Below are positions 53,974 to 63,899 of a stretch of 64,000 bases of DNA, piece by piece. The position numbers and the translations under genes are program-made. The stretch covers positions 1,088,456-1,152,455 of the forward strand of contig NZ_JAPDDT010000001.1 in assembly GCF_025950235.1 (NCBI RefSeq). Reading direction: 5' to 3'. Every line of letters starts with the position of its first letter. Positions within the stretch are counted from its first letter, which is position 1. This DNA is from Luteolibacter arcticus. GTDB taxonomy: Bacteria > Verrucomicrobiota > Verrucomicrobiia > Verrucomicrobiales > Akkermansiaceae. The notes beneath the pieces were generated by a model that was not told where the DNA came from, searched no databases, and worked only from the letters and a program-made list of their open reading frames with translations.

Positions 53974-54077
53974 GCCCAGCTTGAATCCCATCCGGGATTC
54001 CTTTCGCATTCCATCGCAAACCGCTGGTAGTTCGCTTCGCTCAACCCCCGGCTACTGGCTGTGATCCCTCCGGGATC
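53974..54077. repeat. Right REP-like repeat block, inverted relative to the left block
   Basis: Inner arm 53974-53999 and outer arm 54048-54077 are inverted copies of the left-hand arms. The order is mirrored (outer-inner-gene-inner-outer), as expected for a REP pair framing a RAYT gene. Confidence 0.85.
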
Positions 54078-54173
54078 GGCGTGGTGCGATCCTCGATGAT
54101 GAGATTCGACTCCACTCACACGAGGGACTCGTGGGCTTCGCAGAAGGATCGCAACCGGGTTCACCCTACCAAC

Positions 54174-54203
54174 AAAAAACACCCCGGCCTTGCGGACGGG
54201 GCG
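54174..54203 (-). terminator. Rho-independent terminator of the cys operon
   Basis: Read on the minus strand, a 7-bp stem CGCCCCG / CGGGGTG (one G-T pair) with a 10-base loop, followed by TTTTTT. It lies about 40 bases past the cysK stop. Confidence 0.8.
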
Positions 54204-54241
54204 TCTGATGAAATGAAGCGTTGGACTCGAGCTACGTCAGC

Positions 54242-55201
54242 TCAGATCTCCGCCACCGGCAGGTTGGCGACTTCCTCGCGGACCTTTTCGGCGAGCAGCG
54301 TCGAAAGGTAGCGCTCCGTGGACGAGCACCCGATGGTCACGATGCGCTTGCCTTGATACTCCGGACGCTTGGCGACCTGAATGGCGGCCCATACGTTGGC
54401 ACCGGTGGAGATACCGGCCGGGATGCCTTCGTCGGTGTTGAGCGCTTGGGCGGTGGCAAAGGCATCCTCGTTGGAAACCTGGATCACCTCATCGATGATA
54501 TCGACGTTGAGGTTCTTCGGGATGAAACCGGCACCAATGCCCTGGATCATGTGCGGACCCGGAGCACCGCCGGAGATGACCGGGCTGGCGACGGGCTCCA
54601 CGGCGAAGGTCTTCATATCAGTGCGACCCTTGAGGACTTCCGAGACCCCGGTGATGGTGCCACCGGTGCCGACGCCAGCAACGAAGGCATCGATCTTTCC
54701 ATCGGTGTCGCGCCAAATTTCCTCGGCGGTGGTTTCGCGGTGGACCTGCGGGTTGGCCGGGTTCTCAAACTGCCCGGGGCCGAAGGAACCGGGGTTCTCT
54801 TCAAGCAGTTGCTTAGCCTTGGCGATGGCACCACCCATGCCGCGGGCACGGGGAGTCAGCACGATCTCGGCACCGAGCAAGCGGAGTAACACGCGGCGCT
54901 CAATCGACATGCTTTCCGGCATCGTCAGGATGCAGCGGTAGCCCTTGGCACGGGCGACGAAGGCCAGCGCGATACCGGTATTGCCGGAGGTCGGCTCGAT
55001 GATCAGGCCGCCGGGCTTGAGCGAGCCATCCTTCTCGGCGGTCTCGATCATGGCCTTGCCAATACGGTCCTTCACGCTGAACAGCGGGTTGAAGAACTCG
55101 GCCTTCACCAGCACCTCGGCACCGAGACCCTGGGTCAGTTTGTTCAGGCGGATGAGCGGAGTGTTGCCAACGGTGGCAACCATGGAGTCTGCGATAGGCA
55201 T
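54242..55201 (-). CDS. cysK: Cysteine synthase A (O-acetylserine sulfhydrylase)
   Basis: A 319-residue PLP enzyme making cysteine from O-acetylserine and sulfide. PLP-binding Lys44 lies in [14 protein letters not shown] (where most CysK have NP..SVKDR). Other landmarks are the substrate loop [11 protein letters not shown], the phosphate-cradle [15 protein letters not shown] and ISTGAN. The C terminus LPVAEI ends in Ile, which could serve as the anchor by which serine acetyltransferase-type partners bind. Last gene of the cysJ-cysI-cysH-cupin-cysK operon; a terminator follows. Confidence 0.96.
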   Translation of the reverse strand: MPIADSMVATVGNTPLIRLNKLTQGLGAEVLVKAEFFNPLFSVKDRIGKAMIETAEKDGSLKPGGLIIEPTSGNTGIALAFVARAKGYRCILTMPESMSIERRVLLRLLGAEIVLTPRARGMGGAIAKAKQLLEENPGSFGPGQFENPANPQVHRETTAEEIWRDTDGKIDAFVAGVGTGGTITGVSEVLKGRTDMKTFAVEPVASPVISGGAPGPHMIQGIGAGFIPKNLNVDIIDEVIQVSNEDAFATAQALNTDEGIPAGISTGANVWAAIQVAKRPEYQGKRIVTIGCSSTERYLSTLLAEKVREEVANLPVAEI

Positions 55202-55276
55202 AAGTTTATGGGGCGAGATGTTGGATAGGAGATTGAATGGGAGAGGCAGCGAAAGGCTACGGAAAAACGGCGCAAA

Positions 55277-55690
55277 TTACGTCACCGGCGACGGCACGGA
55301 GAAGCCTGCGGGCGTCTCCCCCACGAAGTAAACATCGCGGTCCGGCCGCGAGCCCGGCGTGTGCACGTCGAGCATCACCAAGGCCTCGTCGCTCGTGATG
55401 AAGGCATGGGTGGTCCCGGGCGGCAGGCGCAGGAAATCACCGGCGCGAAGAGCGTGCTCCACGCCATCGAGCACCGAGATCCCGCTCCCGGCCAGGACGA
55501 GGTAGAGCTCCTCCGCCAGCTTGTGATAGCTGGTGGAGGTGCGCTGGTGCGGCTCGATGCGGACCCGGTAGGCCGTCGCGGCCCCCTCGTCGGAGACCGG
55601 GATCAGCGTCTCGATCTCGTACGGACCGAGACGCGCCGTTTCCGTCCCCTCGCCTTCCTTCACATGCAACACCCGGAGCGACGATGCCAT
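55277..55690 (-). CDS. Cupin-domain protein in the cys operon
   Basis: A 137-residue single-domain cupin. The two cupin motifs are HQRTSTSYHKLAEELYLVLAG (metal-binding His and Glu residues, G-x5-H-x-H-x3-4-E-like) and LRAGDFLRLPPGTTHAFITS (His). Such proteins bind a metal and may act as dioxygenases, isomerases or mannose-6-phosphate-isomerase-like enzymes. Sandwiched between cysH and cysK (gaps 30 and 75 bases), so a role in sulfur or thiol metabolism is likely. Its substrate cannot be named. Confidence 0.85.
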   Translation of the reverse strand: MASSLRVLHVKEGEGTETARLGPYEIETLIPVSDEGAATAYRVRIEPHQRTSTSYHKLAEELYLVLAGSGISVLDGVEHALRAGDFLRLPPGTTHAFITSDEALVMLDVHTPGSRPDRDVYFVGETPAGFSVPSPVT

Positions 55691-55720
55691 GGCTGACGTG
55701 ACGTGTGAGGTGAGGAGCTG

Positions 55721-56455
55721 TTAGATCTGGAAGTCCGAGTTGCCGGAGTCCAGGTGAAGGCCGCACTCGTATTTCTCGCCGTTGAAGCGGGTCTTTTCCG
55801 CAGAGAGTCCATCCACGGCCGGCACCGTGCTGTGCCAGTCGCCCATGGTCACGTAGCCTTCCGCCTCCAGCGGATGGCGCGGCAGGTCGTGCTGGTGCAT
55901 GAAGACCGACACCTGGGCATCGGCCCAATCGAGGATTGGATACACCTTCAGCGTCTTCTTCTGCTGCTCGGCGAAGGCGCGCTCGGCACGGCTGCTCGAG
56001 TGGCTGCGGCGAACACCGCTGATCCAGACGTCGGCACCGAGTTCCTTCAGCGCGCGGTCCATCGGCTCGATCTTCGTGAAGATGCCGTACTGATCCATGC
56101 CTTCCTTCCCTTGCTCCCACAGCTTCCCGTAAAGGGCTTCCATGCGGGCGGCGGAGTGCGTCGGTTGGTAAACGCGGAGGTCGGTGCCGAACCGCTTGGT
56201 CAGCTCGTCGGCGTAGCGATAGGTCTCCGGGAAATGGTAGCCGGTATCGATGAACACGACCGGGATCTCCGGCGCGTTGTCCGCGATGAGCTTGAGCATG
56301 ACCGCTGCTTGCAGGCCGAAGCTGGTCGAGGCGACCAGACGGCTGCCGTAGCGTTCGTGCAGGAGTTTGAGCCGCTCGCCGGCCTTCAGGCGGGCGAGTT
56401 CCTCCGAGAGCGCTTCGGCTTCGGTCGGAGTGGCGATGCGTGTGATGGTGGACAT
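55721..56455 (-). CDS. cysH: Phosphoadenylyl-sulfate reductase
   Basis: A 244-residue enzyme reducing activated sulfate (PAPS) to sulfite. The PP-loop-type N-terminal region has LVASTSFGLQAAVMLKL and VVFIDTGYHFPETYRYAD. The middle shows WISGVRRSHSSSRAE, and ILDWADAQVSVFMHQHDLPRHPL is family-typical. The C-terminal catalytic Cys is in KYECGLHLD. The CC...CxxC iron-sulfur motif of APS-type reductases is absent, so PAPS is the expected substrate. The stop codon TAA lies in a TCTAACA heptamer. No APS kinase or sulfurylase is in the window. Confidence 0.95.
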   Translation of the reverse strand: MSTITRIATPTEAEALSEELARLKAGERLKLLHERYGSRLVASTSFGLQAAVMLKLIADNAPEIPVVFIDTGYHFPETYRYADELTKRFGTDLRVYQPTHSAARMEALYGKLWEQGKEGMDQYGIFTKIEPMDRALKELGADVWISGVRRSHSSSRAERAFAEQQKKTLKVYPILDWADAQVSVFMHQHDLPRHPLEAEGYVTMGDWHSTVPAVDGLSAEKTRFNGEKYECGLHLDSGNSDFQI

Positions 56456-56577
56456 TTTGGTAAACCGCGATGAACGCGAGGGAATGAGTTGATTTGAAAA
56501 CGGAAAGACGGAGCGGTGGGTCGGCCTAAGGTCGACACCGCTGACATCCGGTTTCGCATTCCCTGTTCATGGTCGGT

Positions 56578-58299
56578 TCAGTTCTTGAGCGCCTCTTCCT
56601 TGATGTTCTTGTGGAAGTCGGAGCCCTGCTTGGTTTCGGCGACGATGCCGGCTCGGATGACGAAGTCACCGAAGTGTTCTCCTGCATTCCGCTCCTTCGC
56701 GAAGCGTTGGAAGATCGGGCCCAGCAGGCCGCGGATCTCATTCGAGTGGATATCCTGACGGTAGAGCTTGCTGAGTCGCTGGCCGGCATGGCCGCCGCCC
56801 AGATAGAGATTGTAGCGATCCGGTCCGCGACCGACGAAGCCGATCTCGGAGATGAACGGACGGCCGCAACCGTTCGGGCAGCCCGTCATGCGGATGGTGA
56901 TCGAGTCATGGCGGAGGCCGGCGTTTTCCAGTTCCTCCTCCAGCTCGGTCACCACTTCCGGCAAATAGCGCTCGGCTTCCGCGAGGGCCAGCGCGCAGGT
57001 CGGCAGGGCGACGCAGGCGATCGACGCGAGACGCAGCGCACTGCGCTCGTGGCTGTGGTGCATGCCGTACTTCTCCAGCAGCGCCTCGACCTCCGAGCGC
57101 TTCTTGGCGGAAATGTTGGCGATAATCAGATTCTGATTCGCGGTCAGGCGGAAGTCGCCGTCGTGGATCTTGGCAATCTCGAGCAAGCCGGTGCGCATCG
57201 GGAAAGCCGGCGTGTCGAGCACGCGGCCGCCTTCGACGAAGAGCGTGTAGTGGAAGTTGCCCTTCTCGTCCTCGACCCAGCCGAAGCGGTCGCCATTGTC
57301 GGTGAACTTGTAGTCGCGCACCGGGCCGAGCTCATAGCCGAGGTATTCGTTGAGCTTCGCTAGGATCCACTCCGGACCGTGGTCATCCACGGTATACTTG
57401 AAGCGCGAGTGCTTGCGGTCGGTGCGGTCACCGAAGTCGCGCTGCACCAGCACCACCTTCTCGGCGACATCCACGATCTGCTCCGGGGTGCAGAAGCCGA
57501 TCACGTCTGCCAGGCGCGGATAGGTCGCCTCGTTGCCGTGGGTCGAACCCATGCCACCACCAACGGCGACGTTGTAGCCGACCAGCTTGTCGTTCTCGAC
57601 GATGGCGATGAACGAAAGGCAGTTCGCGAAGATGTCCACGTCATTGCTCGGCGGCACGGCGATGGTGATCTTGAACTTCCGGGGCAGGTAGGTCTTGCCG
57701 TAGATCGGCTCCTGTTCCTCCGTTTCGGACGTCTCGATCTTTTCGCCATCCAGCCAGATCTCGTGGTAGGCACGGGTCGCCGGCGTGAGGTGCGTGGAAA
57801 TGTCCTGCGCCGCCTTCAGCACCTCGGCATGCACCGAGGAGAGATGGGGGTTTGGATTGCACATCACGTTCCGGTTCACGTCACCGCACGCCGCGACGGT
57901 ATCCATCGCAGTCTGGTTGATCTCCTTGATCGTGCGCTTCAGGTTCGACTTGATGATGCCGTGGAACTGGAAGGCCTGGCGCGTGGTCAGCTTGATCGTG
58001 CCGTTGGCAAACTGCGTCGCGAGCCGGTCCGTCTCGATCCACTGGTGCGGCGTGGCCACGCCACCGGGCACGCGGATGCGGATCATGAAGGAGTAGGCCT
58101 TCTCAAGCCGGTGCTTGCGGCGGTCATTGCGCAGATCGCGATCGTCCTGCTGATAGGTGCCGTGGAACTTCAGCAACTGCTGGTCGTCCTCCGACATCGA
58201 GCCGGTGGACTGGTCGGCGAGACCTTCCTGAATGGTGCCGCGCAGGTAGTTCGAGCGCGTCTTGATGCCTTCGTTGGCGGAGAGTTTCTTTTCGCTCAT
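56578..58299 (-). CDS. cysI: Sulfite reductase hemoprotein (beta) subunit
   Basis: A 573-residue siroheme-[4Fe-4S] enzyme reducing sulfite to sulfide with electrons from CysJ. ATG 58299 ([20 protein letters not shown]) is chosen over the upstream open frame. Ferredoxin-like nitrite/sulfite reductase repeats: [52 protein letters not shown] and [20 protein letters not shown]. The cluster/siroheme ligands are Cys429, Cys435 (CVALPTC), Cys474 and Cys478 (CPNGC). Length matches E. coli CysI (570). It lies 47 bases after cysJ. Confidence 0.97.
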   Translation of the reverse strand: MSEKKLSANEGIKTRSNYLRGTIQEGLADQSTGSMSEDDQQLLKFHGTYQQDDRDLRNDRRKHRLEKAYSFMIRIRVPGGVATPHQWIETDRLATQFANGTIKLTTRQAFQFHGIIKSNLKRTIKEINQTAMDTVAACGDVNRNVMCNPNPHLSSVHAEVLKAAQDISTHLTPATRAYHEIWLDGEKIETSETEEQEPIYGKTYLPRKFKITIAVPPSNDVDIFANCLSFIAIVENDKLVGYNVAVGGGMGSTHGNEATYPRLADVIGFCTPEQIVDVAEKVVLVQRDFGDRTDRKHSRFKYTVDDHGPEWILAKLNEYLGYELGPVRDYKFTDNGDRFGWVEDEKGNFHYTLFVEGGRVLDTPAFPMRTGLLEIAKIHDGDFRLTANQNLIIANISAKKRSEVEALLEKYGMHHSHERSALRLASIACVALPTCALALAEAERYLPEVVTELEEELENAGLRHDSITIRMTGCPNGCGRPFISEIGFVGRGPDRYNLYLGGGHAGQRLSKLYRQDIHSNEIRGLLGPIFQRFAKERNAGEHFGDFVIRAGIVAETKQGSDFHKNIKEEALKN

Positions 58300-58346
58300 G
58301 GCGTCTGAAAAAATTGGAACTTGGGAACCTTTGACCCGGTGCTTCG

Positions 58347-60113
58347 TCAGTACACATCGCGCTGGTAGCGCTTCGACTTCTTGAGATCCTCGACGTAAGC
58401 CTCGGCCACCTCGCGGGATAAGCCACCCTCTTTCTCCACGACGGCGATCAGCGCGTCGTGGACGTCGCTGGCCATGCGTGAGGCATCGCCACAGACGTAG
58501 AAGTGCGCGCCTTCCTGGAGCCAGCCGTAGAGCTCCTTCGCGCGGTCCAGCATGCGATGCTGGACGTAGACCTTCTCCGGTTGGTCGCGGGAGAAGGCGA
58601 CATCGAGCTTGGTCAGGTTCCCCTCCTTGAGATGGTCCTGCCACTCGGTCTGATAGAGGAAGTCGTAGGTGTAATGCTGGTCGCCGAAGAACAGCCAGTT
58701 CTTGCCCGGCTTGCCGAGCGCCGCGCGGTGCTCGACGAAGGCGCGGAACGGCGCCACACCGGTACCCGGGCCGACCATGATGACCGGCGTATCAGCCGAG
58801 GCCGGCAGGCGGAAGTTCTTGTTCTGGTGCGTATAGACCGGCACCTTGCCGCCCTTTTCAATCAGGTCGGCGAGGTAAGTCGAAGCCACACCTTTCCGCG
58901 GCTGGCCGTGAGCCTGATAGCGCACGGAAGCGATGGTGAGGTGGACTTCACCGGGATGCGCCAGGGGGCTCGAAGCGATCGAGTAAAGCCGCGGCGGCAG
59001 CTTCCGTAAAATCCCCACCAGATCGGCAGCCGCGACACCATCGGGAGCGAAATCGGCAATCGCATCGGCGATCCAGCGACCCCATTGGTAATCCTTGAGC
59101 TGATCCTTCGCGTCATCGGCGAGCAGCGCCGCGAGCTTCGCCGAACCGGAGATCGCCTGGAGCTTGGTCAGCACGGCGCGCGACAACGCGGTAACGTCGT
59201 AGTCTTCGCGCAATGCATCGGCCAAGACCTTCGCACCCACGCCCTTCACCTCGACATTCTCACTGCCGGAAAGCTTCGCTGCCTTGAGGATGCCCTCGAC
59301 GATGTCCGGCGCATTCACCGGCACCACGGCGAGCGCGTCGCCGGCTTCGTAGGTCAGGCCGGAGCCTTCGAGCGACAGCTCGTAGTGCCACGTCTCCTTT
59401 GTCGTGCCCTTGCCATTCAACAGCACCTTTTCAAGCAGTTCGGACGGGAACGGGTTCTTCTTCCCGTATTCCTCCGCCACGTGAGTCGCCGTCGGCGCGA
59501 GTGTCACCGCTGCGGGAGCCGCAGGGCCGAAAGACTTCAGCGCCGCATCCAGCCACTCGGAATACGGCTGCTCATACTCCACGTCGCAATCCTGGCGCGG
59601 CGAAATCCGGGTCGCACCGAGCGCCTCCAGACGAGCGTCGACGTCCTTGCCGATCTGGCAAAACTTCTCATAGGCCGTATCGCCCAACGCGCAGACCGAG
59701 AACCGCACGGCAGGCAAATGAATCGCCGAGCCATTCATGAACTCTTTGTAGAAAGAGGTCGCGCTTTCCGGCGGTTCGCCATCGCCCCACGTGCTGACGA
59801 TCACCAGCAGGTTCTCCACCTTCGCGAGATCGGCCGGTGAAATGTCCGACATGTTCTTCACGGCGGCTTGGAAACCCCGCTTCTTCGCTTCCTTTGCTGA
59901 CAGATCCGCCAGCTTTTCGGAATTCCCCGACTCGGTGCCGTAGAGCACGGTCAGCTTCAGCGAACCCGCGGACGCAGCGACGGGAGCCGCGGCCACTGGC
60001 GCGGCAGAAAGAAATCCAGCCAGCCAAAAGCGCTGGGACGCGTCGAGGCCAGCCAGCGCCAAATCGAGGGCGCGGCGTTGGTCGGGAGAGAAGGGAGCGT
60101 GCTCGGGAAGCAT
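58347..60113 (-). CDS. cysJ: Sulfite reductase flavoprotein (alpha) subunit
   Basis: A 588-residue NADPH-sulfite reductase subunit with FMN and FAD. ATG 60113 ([20 protein letters not shown]) is chosen; it directly follows a candidate operator. The flavodoxin domain has [16 protein letters not shown] and [19 protein letters not shown]. The FAD/NADP part has [48 protein letters not shown] and [18 protein letters not shown]. The C terminus YQRDVY is the exact CysJ ending, where the aromatic residue stacks on FAD. First gene of the cys operon. Confidence 0.96.
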   Translation of the reverse strand: MLPEHAPFSPDQRRALDLALAGLDASQRFWLAGFLSAAPVAAAPVAASAGSLKLTVLYGTESGNSEKLADLSAKEAKKRGFQAAVKNMSDISPADLAKVENLLVIVSTWGDGEPPESATSFYKEFMNGSAIHLPAVRFSVCALGDTAYEKFCQIGKDVDARLEALGATRISPRQDCDVEYEQPYSEWLDAALKSFGPAAPAAVTLAPTATHVAEEYGKKNPFPSELLEKVLLNGKGTTKETWHYELSLEGSGLTYEAGDALAVVPVNAPDIVEGILKAAKLSGSENVEVKGVGAKVLADALREDYDVTALSRAVLTKLQAISGSAKLAALLADDAKDQLKDYQWGRWIADAIADFAPDGVAAADLVGILRKLPPRLYSIASSPLAHPGEVHLTIASVRYQAHGQPRKGVASTYLADLIEKGGKVPVYTHQNKNFRLPASADTPVIMVGPGTGVAPFRAFVEHRAALGKPGKNWLFFGDQHYTYDFLYQTEWQDHLKEGNLTKLDVAFSRDQPEKVYVQHRMLDRAKELYGWLQEGAHFYVCGDASRMASDVHDALIAVVEKEGGLSREVAEAYVEDLKKSKRYQRDVY

Positions 60114-60114
60114 T

Positions 60115-60135
60115 ACCTTAGTTACTTGCTCAGGT
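60115..60135 (-). promoter_or_regulatory. Imperfect palindrome immediately upstream of cysJ
   Basis: Read on the minus strand, ACCTGAGCAAGTAACTAAGGT: outer arms ACCT/AGGT with AG/CT matches inside, 13 of 21 symmetric positions. It ends one base before the cysJ ATG, so it could be an operator for a cysteine-responsive repressor or a leader hairpin occluding the ribosome site (AAGG lies within it). Assignment is tentative. Confidence 0.35.
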
Positions 60136-60291
60136 TTATATGGTTTCGGCCGGAGCATTCACCTCCCCTGCCCCCCGCGCAAGGGGAAATTCCGCGGGAG
60201 GCGCAATTTGCGCCCCGACTTTCGCCCTCCCACGAAACGATAGGACATCCGCGCATGATCCGGCAAAAGCCGGACGTTTTCATCATCCCGC

Positions 60292-62369
60292 ATGCCGTTC
60301 CCGACCTTCACCTTCACCGGCTTGGCCCTGCTAGGCCTCCTCGCCAGCGCCGTTGCCGATACCTCGTTGAAGCTGGAGCGCTTCGACGGCCCCGCGCCAT
60401 CCTTCAAGGAACCCGCGCCCGGCACGGTGGAAATCCACGGCGCGATGTCCGTGCGGGCGACTCCCGCGAAAGCCCCCGCCGAAGCCGAACAAGTGCTGGA
60501 ACTGGACTACTTCTGCGCTGGCGGAGTCCCCTCTTTCGCCGCCCTACCCGGCCCACCCTTCGAGGCGAAGACCGCGCGCTACCTGCCGCCCTCGGCCACA
60601 GCGAAACCTGGAGCACCTATGCCGCCCGGCTCGCGCCCGCCGACAAGCCCATGCCCGCCGGCTGGCAGCAATTGCGCTTCGACCTCCCCCTTCCCGCTGG
60701 CCGCGTGCTGCAAATCCGCAACGCCCGCCTGCGCCCGGAACGCCCCGGCGAATTCGACGCCCCGCGGCCGACCCATGCCGCCTCCAAGGAAGCACTCGAG
60801 GCTTACCTCGGGTGCACCTTCCCCTCCGCCCTGACAAAGGTCGCCGTCGGCAAGGAACTAGTCCACATCGAAGGCAACGCAGCCAAGAACAGCGGTCAGA
60901 TCTTCCTAGCGGACATCCCGATGGACCTACCGCTCGATGACTCGCGCTCTTGGCAAACGCTCGTCGAGGTCAAGCCGGCCGCGGATGGCAGCTTCGTGCT
61001 CGATGTCCCCCGCCGACGGCAGCGCGACGGCCTCGACTACGACCGCCTGACCACGCGCTGGCAGCTTGTCCGCAAGTCCGGCGCATCCACCGAGCGACTT
61101 TCCCACGCCCGCTATGCCGATCAAGTCGAGTGCCGTGCGCCCGATCTCCCCCCCGCCGCGCCCAAGAACAAAAAGGGCCTCGGCGGCTGGCACACCGGCC
61201 GATTGCCCGACGAGCTCGAGGATCTCGGCATTTCCGCCGTCACGGTCAATGTGATGATTCACACGCTGGCATCCCTCACGCCCGGCCCCGATACCACGCC
61301 CTTCACGTGGCAGGGCCGCACCTACCATGCCCGCGAAAAGGCACTCGCCGACCTCGACGCCACCTTCCTCGAAGCACAGAAGCACTCCGTGATGGTCTCA
61401 GCCATCCTGCTGATCGCGAATCCAGCCAAGGACTCCAGCCCGGAAGTGAAGCTGTTAGGCCACCCGGACGCCACTCGCGACGGCGCCTTCGCCATGCCGA
61501 ATGTCACCTCGCCGGAGGGCATCTCCCTCTACGGCGCCATCCTCAACCTGATGGCCGAGCGCTGGTCGCGCCCCGATGGCAAGCACGGCCGCGTCCACCA
61601 ATGGATCATGCACAACGAGGTCGACGCCGGCTGGGTCTGGACCAATGCAGGTGACAAGCCCGCGCTCGTTTTCATGGACCTCTACCAGCGCTCGATGCGG
61701 CTGATGGACCTCATCGCCCGGCAGTATGACCCTCACACCCGCCCCTTCATCACCCTCACCCATCACTGGGCGCACCACGGCGATCCCAAGTGGTATGGCT
61801 CCAAGCAAATGATCGACCTGCTGGTGAAATTCACCCGGACCGAGGGCGATTTCCCCTGGGCGCTCGCCTACCATCCCTACCCGCAGGACCTCTTCAATCC
61901 GCGCGCTTGGGAAGACGAGCAGGCCACCTTCAGCTTCAGCAGCCACAAGATCACCCCGAAGAATCTGGAAGTGCTCGACGCCTACATGAAGCAACCCGCC
62001 CTGCTCTATCAGGGCAAGGTCCGGCCGGTGCACCTCTCCGAAAACGGCTTCAACTCCAAGGACTACTCCGCCAAGGAACTCGCCGACCAAGCCGCCGGCA
62101 TGGCGCTCGCGTGGAAGAAAATGGCTGCCCTGACCTCGATCGAATCCTGGCAGTATCACAACTGGATCGACAACCGCCACGAAGGCGGCCTCAAGATCGG
62201 CCTCCGCAAGTTCCCCGACGAACCCGGCGACCCGCTAGGCAAGAAACCCATCTGGCACCTCTACCAAGCCCTCGGCACCCCGCAGGAAGACCAGGCCTGC
62301 GCGCCGTACCTACCGGTCATCGGCATCTCATCGTGGGACGAAGCGATCCACCGGGAATCGATCCATTGA
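60292..62369 (+). pseudogene. DUF5722 family exported protein with a frameshift
   Basis: The gene opens at ATG 60292 with a signal peptide (MPFPTFTFTGLALLGLLASA) and is in frame to about 60588. Conserved coding then continues in another frame (ALGHSETWSTYAARLAPADK onward) to the stop at 62369. One base missing in the C-rich stretch 60586-60591 (CCGCCC) would explain it. The large C-terminal part (about 450 residues; KKGLGGWHTGRLPDELEDLG, VTVNVMIHTLASLTPGPD, QWIMHNEVDAGWVWTNAG, FITLTHHWAHHGDP and WALAYHPYPQDLFNPRAW) is the DUF5722 domain, a TIM-barrel glycoside-hydrolase-like fold. Whether the shift is real or a sequencing error cannot be decided here. Confidence 0.8.
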
Positions 62370-62526
62370 CAACGAGGCGGAGGGCGCGCTTGCCGTCCCG
62401 CGTGATCCGTGCGTAGAAATCGCCCGCGGGCAGCCGGGCTAACGTCCGGGAGTCCGTGGGCTTCCCATCAGGTGGCATCATCCGGTGACAAGCCACGGGT
62501 CGTAATTGACTCAAAACAAACAAAAA

Positions 62527-62611
62527 GGAGGGGTGGCAGAGTGGTCTATCGCGTCGGTCTTGAAAACCGAAGTCGGGCAACTGACCGTGGGTTCGAATCC
62601 CACCCCCTCCG
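62527..62611 (+). tRNA. tRNA-Ser(UGA)
   Basis: An 85-nt class II tRNA without encoded CCA. Acceptor GGAGGGG / CCCCTCC with discriminator G. The anticodon stem CGGTC/AACCG-like arm carries loop CTTGAAA with anticodon TGA (reads TCA). A long variable arm follows, then T arm GTGGGTTCGAATCCCAC. It ends 24 bases before the HupE/UreJ-like gene. Confidence 0.95.
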
Positions 62612-62635
62612 CTCTCTTTGACCCCTCGCCCCGCC

Positions 62636-63859
62636 ATGTTTCGCCTGCTGCTGTTGGTTTGGCTGTTGTTCACGGGAGTGGCCGCCGCGCACCAGATTGC
62701 GGAAGTTTCGATGTCCGTAGCGCTCGATGGTGACCGTGTGACCGCGATCGCTGACGCGGATGCCGCCTACATGCTGCCGGAGTTTCGCGGCGACGAGGAC
62801 GAGGAGGCGAAAGACCTCGCGTGGTTGCGCGAGCAGGGCCCGGACGGTTGGCGCAAGATCGCCCGCGAGTGCGAGGCCTACTGGCGCGACTGCCTGCGCG
62901 TGAAGGCCGGCGATCAGGAACTCGCATGGACCCTGCGGGTTCCCGATCTGGAAAAGGAGAAACCCGGCTTTCTGGAGAACGGCGATCCCGAAGAACTGCC
63001 GATGCTGGAAGTGGTGATCGAGGCCACGCTGCCGACTGGAGCGACGAAGCTCGGAGTCGCGTGGAAAGAACCCTTCGGCGTAAATCTCATCGTCACCACC
63101 GGCGAGGGTGAATCCGCGGAAACCAAGCCCTTCGTCAGTGGCGAGGAGGGTGTCGTCGCCGAGCGGACTGCGGCGGAAACAGAAATGAAGCCCGCGGAAA
63201 CATCAGTCGCCGGTTGGATCAAGCTCGGCTTCATCCACATCCTCCCCAAAGGCGTCGATCACATCCTCTTCGTGCTCGGGCTCTTCCTGTTAGTGCCCAA
63301 GTGGAAGCCGCTGCTCCAACAGACCATCGTTTTCACGTTGGCCCACTCCCTTTCGCTCGCCGCCGCCGCGCTCGGCTGGGTCCGCTTTCCCTCCACGCCC
63401 GTCGAGATCCTCATCGCCGCCAGCATCGCATGGGTCGGCATCGAAAACTTCTGGGCCAAGGAACTCGGCAAGGGCCGGCTCATCCTCGTCGGCATCTTCG
63501 GGCTGGTGCACGGGCTCGGCTTCGCCGGCGTGCTCGCCGAGTTACTGCCAGCGGGTCAGCCGGAGAAACTCCCGGCCGCACTCCTCGGCTTCAATGTCGG
63601 CGTCGAACTCGGCCAGATCGCCGTGCTGATGCTGGCGTTCCTCGTTGTTAGCGCATTCACACTAGCCCATTTTGTTTTCCGGCGGGTCACGAATCGCCTC
63701 GTTCAAAAGGCGTTACCCGATTCCTGGCGGGTTTCCTGCAACTGGTCGTACGCGCGCCATGTGTGGGTGAAGCGGATTGGCTCCGTGATGGTCGCCTTGG
63801 CCGGCCTGATCCTCGTCATCGAGCGGGTGGCGAACATCGAAATCGTGCCATTCCTGTGA
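62636..63859 (+). CDS. HupE/UreJ-type membrane protein with exported N-terminal domain
   Basis: A 407-residue membrane protein. ATG 62636 opens a signal peptide MFRLLLLVWLLFTGVAAAHQ; starting at 62618 would add MTPRPA. An extracytoplasmic domain (about 20-195) is rich in Glu/Asp. The C-terminal membrane domain (about 200-400) has the HupE/UreJ_2 signatures GWIKLGFIHILPKGVDHILFVLGLFL and LVGIFGLVHGLGFAGVL, with conserved His and Asp residues in helices. This family is linked to metal (nickel/cobalt) handling; no hydrogenase or urease genes are near, so the metal is unproven. Confidence 0.85.
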   Translation: MFRLLLLVWLLFTGVAAAHQIAEVSMSVALDGDRVTAIADADAAYMLPEFRGDEDEEAKDLAWLREQGPDGWRKIARECEAYWRDCLRVKAGDQELAWTLRVPDLEKEKPGFLENGDPEELPMLEVVIEATLPTGATKLGVAWKEPFGVNLIVTTGEGESAETKPFVSGEEGVVAERTAAETEMKPAETSVAGWIKLGFIHILPKGVDHILFVLGLFLLVPKWKPLLQQTIVFTLAHSLSLAAAALGWVRFPSTPVEILIAASIAWVGIENFWAKELGKGRLILVGIFGLVHGLGFAGVLAELLPAGQPEKLPAALLGFNVGVELGQIAVLMLAFLVVSAFTLAHFVFRRVTNRLVQKALPDSWRVSCNWSYARHVWVKRIGSVMVALAGLILVIERVANIEIVPFL

Positions 63860-63899
63860 CGCGGCCGCGAAGGGTTCAGACTCCGCCGCGGCGTCCTTA

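Noticed and set aside
62317..62518. Minus-strand frame ending with DFYARITRDGKRALRLVV
   Set aside because: It looks partly protein-like but overlaps the end of the DUF5722 gene, has no ribosome site and no recognised family; not enough to call a gene.
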